A program made the position numbers and the translations under genes. From NCBI RefSeq assembly GCF_018263855.1, contig NZ_CP073318.1:6138001-6202000 (forward strand): a stretch of 64,000 nt of DNA, in the 5' to 3' direction. Origin of the DNA: Kutzneria sp. CA-103260. Its GTDB lineage: Bacteria > Actinomycetota > Actinomycetes > Mycobacteriales > Pseudonocardiaceae. The notes under the pieces are model-generated. The model saw nothing but the letters and a program-made list of their open reading frames with translations, made no database searches and was not told where the DNA came from. Positions 48,826 to 58,235 of this stretch are shown here, one piece after another (positions within the stretch are counted from its first letter, which is position 1; the number at the start of each line of letters is the position of its first letter).

Positions 48826-50334
48826 TCACCGCTCGGCGGTGAGGATTTTCATGGCGGCGTTGTGGCCGGGGATGCCGCTGACGCCGCCGCCGCGGAGGGC
48901 GCCGGCGCCGCAGAGGAGGATGCGGGGGTGGGGGGTTTCGACGCCCCAGGAGCCGTGGGAATCGTCGGAGTAGGGCCAGGAGAGGTCCCGGTGGAAGATG
49001 TGGCCGCCGGGGAGGCGGAGGGAGTCTTCGAGATCGACGGGGGTTTTGGCCTCCAGGCACGGGTGGCCGGAAGGGTCGAGCAGCAGGCACGACTCGATGG
49101 GCTCGGCCAGGACCTGGTTGAGGGAGGCGAGGGTGGCGGAGAGGGCCTGGGAGCGGGCAGCGGGGTTGTCGGCGGTGAAGAGGCGGGCGGGCATGTGGAG
49201 CCCGAAGAGGGTGAGGGTGTGGAGGCCGAGCTCACCGGGGCCGGAGCCGATGATGGAGGGGTCGGTCAGCGAGTGGCAGTAGATCTCACACGGCGGTAGG
49301 GACGGGATCTGGCCGGCGGAGGCCTCGGCGAAAGCCTTGGCCAGCTGGGAATAGGACTCGTTGACGTGGAAGGTGCCGCCGAAGGCGTCCCGGGGGTCCA
49401 CGGTGGAGTCGAGGAGGCGGGGCAGGCGGCGGAGGACCATGTTGACTTTGAGCTGGGCGCCCTCGGCAGGGGGTGGGGGGACGGAGCCGAGGAGATGGGC
49501 GAGCTCGGCGGGGGAAGCGTTGACGAGGACATGGGAGCCGCGCACGGTGTGGGAGGAATCGCCGGTGGTGTAAGAGACTTCGCCGTCGGGGGTGATGGAG
49601 GTGACGGTGGCGCCGGTGAGGATCTGGGCGCCGGCGGAGAGGGCGGCATGGGAGAGGGCAGCGGTAACGGAGCCCATGCCACCGACGGGGACGTCCCAAG
49701 AGCCGGTGCCGTTGCCGATGACGTGGTAGAGGAAGCACCGGTTCTGCAGAAGGGAAGGATCGTCGGCGGAGGCGAAGGTGCCGATAAGGGCGTCGGTGAG
49801 GACGACGCCGCGAACGGTGTCGTCGCGGAAGTTGCGTTCGATGACGGAACTGATGGGCTCCTCGAACAAGGACTGCCAGGCCTCGTCGTCGTCGACCACA
49901 GCTCGTAGGGAAGCCTTGTTGGGCAGGGGTTCCGTAAGGGTGGGGAAGACCCGTTCGGCTACGCGTGTGGTCATGACGTAGAAGCGTTGCCAGGCGGCAA
50001 AGTCAGCGGGGTCCACAAAGGACCGGGAAGTGCGGGCGGGGTCCTCGGTGTCGATGAGCAGGCCCCGAGAGCCGACGGGGGTGTAGGAGGACATCCGGCG
50101 GCGCAGCAGGGTAATGGGCAGGTCGAGGTCGGTGATTATCTTGCGAGGCAAGAGACTGACCAGGTACGAGTAGCGCGAGAGGCGGACGTCGACGCCGGGG
50201 AAGGGCTGGGAGGAGACGGCGGCGCCGCCGACGGAGTCGAGGCGTTCAAGGACCAGGACGGACTTGCCGGCCCGAGCCAGGTATGCGGCGGCCACGAGGC
50301 CGTTGTGCCCACCACCGACGATGACGACGTCCAC
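48826..50334 (-). CDS. FAD-dependent oxidoreductase (phytoene-desaturase/PYROXD2-like)
   Basis: A 502-residue flavoprotein. It begins VDVVIVGGGHNGLVAAAYLARAGKSV, a strong dinucleotide-binding motif, and ends with the C-terminal FAD motif LLCGAGALRGGGVSGIPGHNAAMKIL. The substrate is unknown. I start at GTG 50332-50334 with AGGAG eight bases upstream; an ATG 10 codons earlier lies inside the decarboxylase gene. It is the last of three closely spaced genes (ligase, decarboxylase, oxidoreductase), so oxidation of an amine or its glutamyl conjugate is a plausible role, inferred from context. Confidence 0.85.
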   Translation of the reverse strand: MDVVIVGGGHNGLVAAAYLARAGKSVLVLERLDSVGGAAVSSQPFPGVDVRLSRYSYLVSLLPRKIITDLDLPITLLRRRMSSYTPVGSRGLLIDTEDPARTSRSFVDPADFAAWQRFYVMTTRVAERVFPTLTEPLPNKASLRAVVDDDEAWQSLFEEPISSVIERNFRDDTVRGVVLTDALIGTFASADDPSLLQNRCFLYHVIGNGTGSWDVPVGGMGSVTAALSHAALSAGAQILTGATVTSITPDGEVSYTTGDSSHTVRGSHVLVNASPAELAHLLGSVPPPPAEGAQLKVNMVLRRLPRLLDSTVDPRDAFGGTFHVNESYSQLAKAFAEASAGQIPSLPPCEIYCHSLTDPSIIGSGPGELGLHTLTLFGLHMPARLFTADNPAARSQALSATLASLNQVLAEPIESCLLLDPSGHPCLEAKTPVDLEDSLRLPGGHIFHRDLSWPYSDDSHGSWGVETPHPRILLCGAGALRGGGVSGIPGHNAAMKILTAER

Positions 50335-50344
50335 CAGGCGACTC

Positions 50345-51706
50345 CTATCCGGCCAGCGCGACAACCCTCTCGTGCAGCCTACCCAGATAGTCCTCGGACT
50401 CGGGCTTCATCAGCACGCTGCGCACGACGCGGGCGCCGTCGATGTCGGCGACGGCGGCGATGCCCCGGCGGGCGAAGGCCTCGGCGTTGGCGCGGAGCAC
50501 GCTGAGGAAAACCGGGTCCTCGGCGGCCGACATGCCGTCCCGCATCATGCGTTCGGAGCCGGCGTCGATGGCGGAAAGCGTGGGCTCGGCCGGGAAATAG
50601 GTGACGATGTCGAGTTCTGGCCGCTGAAACGGAACGAGTCGATCGGACTGCTCGATGAGCGAGTGCCAGCGGACGGCGGCGCGGCGGCCGGCGGCGAGGA
50701 CGGCGCCGAGACCGTCGGCCCGGAGCGGCAGCATCTTGAGGGTGAGCCACAGGGCCGCGGCGGCGGCGCCGGGGCGGGAGCACTCGAGGCTGATCTCGCC
50801 GAGGTGCAGCTCGTCGGAAGTGAAGTAGGTATAAGGCGAATCGTGCACGTAGAAGCGGCCGACGGACGGGTCGGCGAACAGGACGGCGCCGCAGCCGTAG
50901 GGCTGGAGGCCGTGCTTGTGCGGATCGACCACAACGGAGTCGCACTGCCGGATCGCCTGCCACGGCAAGGGATCGATGCCCTCGGTGCCGGCGATGAGAC
51001 TGAAGAACCCGCCGTAGGCGGCATCGACGTGGATCCGGAAGTCGTAGCGTGAGCGCAGCGCGACAACCTCGTGCACGGGATCGACGACACCGAGCCCGGT
51101 GGTGCCGGCGGTGACGACGACGGTGCCGATCTTTCCGGTGCGCAGCAAGGACTCCAGGGCGTCCAGGTCCATCTTGCCGGCGCCGTCGACGGGGACGGCG
51201 TGTCCGGTGACGCCGATCAGCTTGCACATCCGGGAATGCGTGTAGTGGCTCTCCGCGCTGTACGCGATCCCCCGCGAGGGATGGATTTCCCTTGCCACGT
51301 AGAGGGCTTCGAGGTTGGCAATGGTGCCGTTGGAGGTCAGGTGCCCGAGGTGCTCGTCATAGCCGAACATCCCGGCCAGCTGGCGGACGACCTCCCGTTC
51401 CAGCTTGGCCGTGGCCGGACCGCCGTCCAGGGCGTGGTTGTTGGGGTTGATGAGCATCGCGGCGGCGTAGCCGGCGATCGCCACCGGGTGCGGCGGCTTG
51501 AGCATCTGCCCGGCGTAGCGGGGATGGAAGAACGGATAGTTGTCCCGCAGCCGCAGAGCCAGCTCGTCGAGGGCGGCGGCCACGTCGCCGTCCTTGACCG
51601 CCAGCGAGTCGTGCTGGGCGAACGCGCCGAACTCGGCGGCCCACGACTCGTGGTTGGCCAACACCCGCTCCAGCCACGGCCGCAACTGCTCAGATGTGGT
51701 AGGCAT
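50345..51706 (-). CDS. PLP-dependent group II amino-acid decarboxylase
   Basis: A 453-residue fold-type I enzyme. The PLP lysine is K264 in VVDPHKHG, the pyridine-N Asp is D228 in HVDAAYGG, and the usual LTSNGTIANLEAL block is present. Relatives decarboxylate tyrosine, DOPA, tryptophan or glutamate; the sequence does not settle which. It overlaps the glutamine-synthetase-like gene by 17 bp. Its stop lies 10 bp before the oxidoreductase start. Beside homoprotocatechuate-cleavage genes, an aromatic amino acid is the most sensible substrate. Confidence 0.88.
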   Translation of the reverse strand: MPTTSEQLRPWLERVLANHESWAAEFGAFAQHDSLAVKDGDVAAALDELALRLRDNYPFFHPRYAGQMLKPPHPVAIAGYAAAMLINPNNHALDGGPATAKLEREVVRQLAGMFGYDEHLGHLTSNGTIANLEALYVAREIHPSRGIAYSAESHYTHSRMCKLIGVTGHAVPVDGAGKMDLDALESLLRTGKIGTVVVTAGTTGLGVVDPVHEVVALRSRYDFRIHVDAAYGGFFSLIAGTEGIDPLPWQAIRQCDSVVVDPHKHGLQPYGCGAVLFADPSVGRFYVHDSPYTYFTSDELHLGEISLECSRPGAAAAALWLTLKMLPLRADGLGAVLAAGRRAAVRWHSLIEQSDRLVPFQRPELDIVTYFPAEPTLSAIDAGSERMMRDGMSAAEDPVFLSVLRANAEAFARRGIAAVADIDGARVVRSVLMKPESEDYLGRLHERVVALAG

Positions 51707-53006
51707 ACTCGCGAAACTCCCAATCGGTCACCCACTGCTCGAACCGGGCGATCTCGGCCCGCTTGAGCGCGCTGTACGAGGTCACGAAGTCCTTGCCCAG
51801 CAAGGACTGAAGCTCCGAATCGCCGTCGAGCGCGGCCAGCGCGGCGGTCAGCGACATCGGCAGCACGGCGGTGCGCGCGGCGTCGTAGCCGTAGCCCTCC
51901 AACGGCTCGGGCGGCTCCGAACCGTCCTCGATGCCCAGCCGCATGGCCGCCAGCACGCCGGCGTTGACGAGATAGGGATTGGCCGACGCGTCGGGCAGCC
52001 GCACCTCGATGCGGGTGCCGGCACCGCGGTCGGGCGGGACGCGGACCATGGCGCTGCGGTTGTCCAGACCCCAGTCGATCAGCCACGGCGCGAGCGTGTC
52101 GGGGCCGAAACGCTTGTAGGAGTTGATGGTCGGGTTGGTCAGGGCGGTCAGCGCCGGCGCGTGCCGGAGCACGCCGGCCAGGGCGTGCCGCAGCAGCGGG
52201 CTCATGCCGTGCGGGCTGGACTCGTCGGCACCGAGGTTGGAGCCGGCCGCGTCGGCCAGCGACACGTGCACGTGGAAGCCGGACGCGCCGTGTTCGTTGA
52301 ACGGCTTGGCCATGAAGGTGGCGAGCTGGCCGTCGCGGCGGGCCAGGTCCTTGACCGCGGCCTTGAACCGGAAGGCCCGGTCGGCGGCGTCCAGCGCCCC
52401 GGAGTGCGCGAGGTTGATCTCAAACTGGCCCGGGAAGTACTCGTGGTTGCCGCCGAGCACACCGAGCCCGAAGTCGCGCAGCCGCCGGATGGTGCGGATC
52501 AGGTGCAGCTCGGGGTCGCCGCGGGTGCCGCTGACGTAGACGTTGCCGGGCTCGGGCGAGTACGGCGTGAAACCGGCCCCGGCCGGCACGCACAGGTAGT
52601 ACTCCATCTCCGGGCCGACCACTGGCCGCAGCCCGGACTCGGCCAGCCCGGCGACGATCCGGCCGAGCACGGCCCGCGGCGACTCGCCGCCGCCGCGCTG
52701 GTCGCCGATGCAGGTGGCCACGCCCGGCTCCCACGGCACCACGGCCAGGGTGTCCAGGTCCGGCACGATGTCGATGTCCGGCAGCCCGGCGTCCAGGCCA
52801 CCCGGCACCGGCACGGTGTCGCCGAGCGGGCTGGTGTGGTAGACGGCCCGGCAGAACGCGACGCCCCGGTCGACGGCGGCGGGCAGCTGCTCGACCAGCA
52901 GTTCCTTGGAGCGCTCGGTGCCCATCAGGTCGGGGAAGACGACGCGCACCACGTCGACTCCCTTGGCGGTCAGCTCTGCCACGACGCGGTCGGCCTGCGC
53001 TGCCAT
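51690..53006 (-). CDS. Glutamine-synthetase-like ligase (gamma-glutamyl-amine type)
   Basis: A 438-residue GlnA-fold ligase. Conserved blocks are present: GPEMEYYL at 131-138, GQFEINL, HGASGFHVHVSL, NPTINSYKRFGPDTLAPW and RIEVRLPDASANPYL. It lacks the adenylylation segment and other marks of primary GlnA and resembles PuuA/GlnA3-type enzymes that glutamylate amines. Grouping with an amino-acid decarboxylase, which makes amines, supports this. It is the first gene of a three-gene minus-strand unit that diverges from hpaE; the 118-bp gap should hold both promoters. Confidence 0.85.
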   Translation of the reverse strand: MAAQADRVVAELTAKGVDVVRVVFPDLMGTERSKELLVEQLPAAVDRGVAFCRAVYHTSPLGDTVPVPGGLDAGLPDIDIVPDLDTLAVVPWEPGVATCIGDQRGGGESPRAVLGRIVAGLAESGLRPVVGPEMEYYLCVPAGAGFTPYSPEPGNVYVSGTRGDPELHLIRTIRRLRDFGLGVLGGNHEYFPGQFEINLAHSGALDAADRAFRFKAAVKDLARRDGQLATFMAKPFNEHGASGFHVHVSLADAAGSNLGADESSPHGMSPLLRHALAGVLRHAPALTALTNPTINSYKRFGPDTLAPWLIDWGLDNRSAMVRVPPDRGAGTRIEVRLPDASANPYLVNAGVLAAMRLGIEDGSEPPEPLEGYGYDAARTAVLPMSLTAALAALDGDSELQSLLGKDFVTSYSALKRAEIARFEQWVTDWEFREYAYHI

Positions 53007-53124
53007 CGTCCCACCCTCCGTCGTTTGACTCCGAACCATAGCGCCGCCCCCAGCGGCCAACAAGGCGTTGACCGGGCCACTCGACGTCGGTACCGTTTGG
53101 ATACAAACGATAATCGGAGACGGC

Positions 53125-54541
<1,417 letters not shown>

Positions 54542-54549
<8 letters not shown>

Positions 54550-55417
54550 AGTCGTCGGAGCGGGTCTGCTCTCGCACGTGCCGACGATCATGTTGCCGGC
54601 GCGCGAGCGCCGGGAGCTGAACAACGGCCGGGACACGACTCTCGTCGCCGGCCTGCGGCGGCTCCGCGAAGAGGTGTTCGAGCGGCTCGACTACGACACG
54701 GTGGTGGTGTTGGACTCGCACTGGGCCACCACCGTGGAGTTCGTCGTCACGGCCCACAGCCGCCGGGCCGGGCTGTTCACGTCCGAGGAGCTGCCGCGCG
54801 GGATGTGCCGTATCCCGTACGACTTCCCGGGCGACCCGGAGCTGGCCAACGCCGTCGCCGTACACGGCGAGAAACACGGCACGTGGATCACCCCGATCGA
54901 CGACCAGCACCTGCCGATCCACTACGCCACCGTGAACCTGTGGCGGTATCTGGGCGTGCCGGACAAGCGCTGGGTGTCCATCGGCGTCTGCCAGACCGCC
55001 GACGTCGAGGACAACCTGCGGCTGGGCCGGGCGCTGGCCGCCGGCATAGCCGACTGCGACCGCAAGGTGCTGCTGATCGCCTCGGGCGCGCTCAGCCACC
55101 GGTTCTGGCCGCTGCGCGAGCTTCGTCGGCACGAGGCCAGCGGCATGGAGCACATCCGCACCCCGGAGGCCGCGAAGGCGGACCTCGTGCGCATCGACTG
55201 GTTGCGCCGCGGCGACCACGCCAGCGTGCTGGACACCATGCCGGAGTTCGAGGAGTTCAGGCCCGAGGCCGGTTTCGGGCACTACCTGATGCTGGCCGGG
55301 GCGCTCGGCGAGCGGGCCTGGCGGGCCCCGGGGCGGCTGTTCAGCGAGTACGAGAACGCGATCGGCACCGGCCAGGTGCACATCTGGTTCGACCGGCCGG
55401 CGAAGGGATGGACGTGA
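54542..55417 (+). CDS. hpaD: 3,4-dihydroxyphenylacetate 2,3-dioxygenase (HpaD, LigB family)
   Basis: A 291-residue class III extradiol dioxygenase that opens the homoprotocatechuate ring. Likely metal and acid-base residues are in GLLSHVPTIM, VLDSHWATTVEFVV, DQHLPIHYATVNLW and SGALSHRFWPLRELRRHE. Length and the operon with HpaE- and FAH-type genes favour HpaD over other LigB enzymes. The start overlaps hpaE by 8 bp, and the next gene overlaps by up to 10 bp. Confidence 0.9.
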
Positions 55418-56259
55418 CCGAGTACCGCAGGATCCTGCTCGACGGCGCGGCCGTCGAGGTGACCCGGGTGGACGAGAGGCTGATCGCCCCGGACGGGCGG
55501 ACAGTCGATGTGAACGACGCGGTACACCTGCCGCCGTGCCAGCCGTCGAAGATCGTCGCGGTGCACCTGAACCACCGCAGCCGGGTCGAGGAGTTCCAGA
55601 CCAAGCTCCCGCCCGCGCCGACGTACTTCCACAAGCCGACGTCGGCCCTGAACGCTCACGACGGCGCGGTGGTGCGGCCCGAGGGCTGCCAGTGGCTGAA
55701 CTACGAGGGCGAGGTCGCCATCGTCATCGGCCGCACCTGCCGCAACATCGCGCCCGCTGAGGCCGGTGACTACATCCGCGGCTACACCGTGGCCAACGAC
55801 TACGGCCTGCACGACTTCCGGGACACCGACGCCGGCTCGATGCTGCGGGTGAAGGGCTCGGACACCTTGTGTCCCTTGGGTCCCGGGCTCGTCACCGACT
55901 GGGACTTCCGCGGCAAGACGCTGACCACCCGGGTCAACGGGGAGGTCAAGCAGCAAGGCAGCACCGACGAGATGCAGTGGGACATGCACTACCTCGTCGC
56001 CGACATCGCGCGGACCATCACCCTGTTCCCAGGCGACGTCCTGTTGTCGGGGACCCCAGCCAACTCCCGGCCGGTGCAACCGGGAGACGTCGTGGAGGTC
56101 GAGGTCGAGGGGCTCGGTGTGCTGCGCAACCACATCGTCAGCGGGCCGACCGCCATCCGCGCCGACGTGGGCGCGCAGCCGACGGAATCCGAGGAGGTGC
56201 TGTCGACGGCGCTCGGCGGCGACTGGGAGTTCCGCGGCATCCGCCCGCCCCGCCGGTGA
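55408..56259 (+). CDS. Fumarylacetoacetate-hydrolase-family isomerase/decarboxylase (HpaG-like)
   Basis: A 283-residue FAH-fold enzyme. The metal site appears in LNYEGEVAIVIGRTCRNI and the block GYTVANDYGLHDFRD, with DVLLSGTPANSRPVQPGDVVEVEVEGLG at the end of the fold. In the homoprotocatechuate pathway such enzymes isomerise and decarboxylate the product of HpaE. Either ATG 55408 or GTG 55414, which gives a 4-bp overlap with hpaD, could be the start. It is the last gene of the plus-strand unit. Confidence 0.88.
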   Translation: MDVTEYRRILLDGAAVEVTRVDERLIAPDGRTVDVNDAVHLPPCQPSKIVAVHLNHRSRVEEFQTKLPPAPTYFHKPTSALNAHDGAVVRPEGCQWLNYEGEVAIVIGRTCRNIAPAEAGDYIRGYTVANDYGLHDFRDTDAGSMLRVKGSDTLCPLGPGLVTDWDFRGKTLTTRVNGEVKQQGSTDEMQWDMHYLVADIARTITLFPGDVLLSGTPANSRPVQPGDVVEVEVEGLGVLRNHIVSGPTAIRADVGAQPTESEEVLSTALGGDWEFRGIRPPRR

Positions 56260-56281
56260 CGCAGCGCCATCGCTGATGTCA

Positions 56282-56326
56282 GGAAGGGACCTTTCCTCTC
56301 GTTAAGTGAGAGGAAAGGCCCCTTCC
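56282..56326. terminator. Bidirectional hairpin terminator
   Basis: Nineteen-base arms (56282-56300 and 56308-56326, containing CCTTTCCTCTC and GAGAGGAAAGG) pair with a single mismatch around a 7-base loop, between the convergent FAH-type and MarR genes. Confidence 0.8.
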
Positions 56327-56350
56327 ACACTCAGATACGGCTACGGAGGG

Positions 56351-56917
56351 TCAGCCGGTGGCGAGGTTGGGCAGGGTGCTGGCCTGGACTTCCTGGCGCA
56401 CCTCGGCCTGCCGGCCCGTCGAGGTCTGCTCGAAGTGGTTGAGCATGTGCCGCAGCACCCGCGTCAGCTCGGCGATCCGCCGCTGGGACAGCCCTTCCAG
56501 GCTGTACACCTCCTCGGCGTTGAACCGCGGGAACAGCTCGGTCATCAGCGCCTTGCCCCGGTCGGTCAGGGACAGCACGCTCAGCCGCCGGTCGTCGGCG
56601 GGCGTGGTGCGGGTGAGCAGCCCCCGGTTGGCCAGGGTGCGGGCGACGCCGGTGAGCGTGCCCTTGGAGATGCCGCTCTCCTCGGCGACGTGGCGGGTTT
56701 CGATGTCGCCCCAGATCCACACCACCCACAGCACCACGAAACCGGTCCACGACAGGTCCACGTCGCGCAGCACGGACTGCTCGAAGTGGTTGCGCACCAC
56801 CAGCGCCGTCCGGTGCAGGTTGGACAGCGCCATCATGGCCTCGACGTCGATCTCCAGGCCGCCGAGGCGCTCGCCGACGGCCTTCTCGGTCTCGCGCAGC
56901 GTGTAATAGCCGGTCAC
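56351..56917 (-). CDS. MarR-family regulator (possible HpaR)
   Basis: A 188-residue winged-helix protein (EESGISKGTLTGVARTLANRGLL, wing PADDRRLSVLSLTDRG) with extended N- and C-terminal helices. MarR proteins called HpaR repress homoprotocatechuate genes, and this one is convergent with hpaEDG. It starts at a GTG 19 bp after the AAA+ gene stop, so it may instead belong to that transcript. The regulatory link to the hpa genes is inference. Confidence 0.85.
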   Translation of the reverse strand: MTGYYTLRETEKAVGERLGGLEIDVEAMMALSNLHRTALVVRNHFEQSVLRDVDLSWTGFVVLWVVWIWGDIETRHVAEESGISKGTLTGVARTLANRGLLTRTTPADDRRLSVLSLTDRGKALMTELFPRFNAEEVYSLEGLSQRRIAELTRVLRHMLNHFEQTSTGRQAEVRQEVQASTLPNLATG

Positions 56918-56935
56918 GGGGCCAGCGTAGCCCGA

Positions 56936-58204
56936 TCACGCCCGCCCGAGGATGCGGCTGGTGAGTTCGTGCCGCTGCGAGGCCAACTCCCCCAGGGTCG
57001 AGCGCAGCACGGCCTCGGTCAGCACGATGCGATCGTTGTGGATCTGGTCCAGCACGGCCCGCCGGATCAGTTCGCGTACGAACGACGCGGTGACGCCGTC
57101 CAGGGCCTCGACCAGCGCGGTCGGGTCGGGCAGGTCGAGCTCGACGCCGGCGGCGTAGAGATGCAGCAGCCGCAAACGTTCGCGGGGCCCGGGCTTGGGG
57201 ATCTCCACCGCCAGGTCGATGCGGCCGGGCCGGTCGGCCAGGGCCTGCTCCAGCACGTCGACCCGGTTGGTGGTGAGCACGAAGGTGACGTCCGCGTCGG
57301 AGTCGACCCCGTCGATCCGGTTCAGCAGCTCGAACAGCAGCGGACCGCTGCCGGCCGGCCCGATGGAGCGGTCCTGAGCGATCAGGTCGACGTCCTCGAT
57401 CACCAGCACCGACGGCTGCTGCCGGCGCACCATCGCCGCCGCGGCCGGCAGCAGCCGCAGGGCCCGGCCGGACAGCACGACCACCGTGGCGTCGGTCAGC
57501 CGCGACAGCAGATAGCGCACGGTGTGGGTCTTGCCGGTGCCCGGCGGCCCGTACAGCAGCACGCCGCGTTTGAGGTGTTGGCCGTGCGCGATGAGCCGGT
57601 CGTTGTGCGCACGGCTGCGGACCACGTGCCGTTCCACGGTCTCCAGCACGCCATCGGGCAAAACCACCTGATCGGCGGTCAGCTCCGGTCGGACCATGAA
57701 GGAAATGAGCTCGTTGCCGCGGTGCTCGTTCAGGTCCAGTTGCAGCACCGCGCCCCGGAAGGCGTTGTGCCGCCGCATCAGCTCGTCCACCCGATCCCGC
57801 ACGGCGGTGGCCGATTCCCGTTGCGCGGCAAGGATCTGCATCGAGCAGTTGGGCATCGGGTGGCGTTCGCCGGGGCCACGCAGCGACAGCACGACGGGTG
57901 CGCCGTCCGGGGCGGTCGTGGCCACCAGGCCGAGCTGCACCGCTTCGGTGACGTCGTCCGGGCCGACGGCGACGGTGTTGTAGTCGACCGAGCCGAGCTG
58001 ATAGGTGCCCAGCCGCTCGGCGGCGGCCAGCATCTCGATCACGTCCTGGTGGCCGCGTCCGGGGCCGGACACCCCGAACCACTCGGCGTCCGGACTGTGC
58101 TCGACCAGGGCCACCAGCGCCGAGGCCAACCGCCACGCGTCGGCCGAATCGAGCGTGTCCTCCCCCACACCATCGAGTGTGGCACGGGTGAGCGCCGTTG
58201 GCAC
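56936..58204 (-). CDS. AAA+ ATPase of the FtsH/Cdc48 type, no protease domain
   Basis: A 422-residue protein. The N-terminal 190 residues are a unique domain. One AAA module follows: Walker A YGPPGTGKTHT, Walker B SVLVIEDVDLIA, sensor 1 VLTTNRVD and arginine finger region RPGRIDLAVEIPKP. It is probably a hexameric unfoldase or remodelling ATPase with unknown targets. The GTG at 58204 is the longest start; a GTG 12 codons later is possible. It lies between metE and the MarR gene on the same strand. Confidence 0.88.
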   Translation of the reverse strand: MPTALTRATLDGVGEDTLDSADAWRLASALVALVEHSPDAEWFGVSGPGRGHQDVIEMLAAAERLGTYQLGSVDYNTVAVGPDDVTEAVQLGLVATTAPDGAPVVLSLRGPGERHPMPNCSMQILAAQRESATAVRDRVDELMRRHNAFRGAVLQLDLNEHRGNELISFMVRPELTADQVVLPDGVLETVERHVVRSRAHNDRLIAHGQHLKRGVLLYGPPGTGKTHTVRYLLSRLTDATVVVLSGRALRLLPAAAAMVRRQQPSVLVIEDVDLIAQDRSIGPAGSGPLLFELLNRIDGVDSDADVTFVLTTNRVDVLEQALADRPGRIDLAVEIPKPGPRERLRLLHLYAAGVELDLPDPTALVEALDGVTASFVRELIRRAVLDQIHNDRIVLTEAVLRSTLGELASQRHELTSRILGRA

Positions 58205-58235
58205 CCACCCGTGCCGTCACCTCGGCCCAGCTATG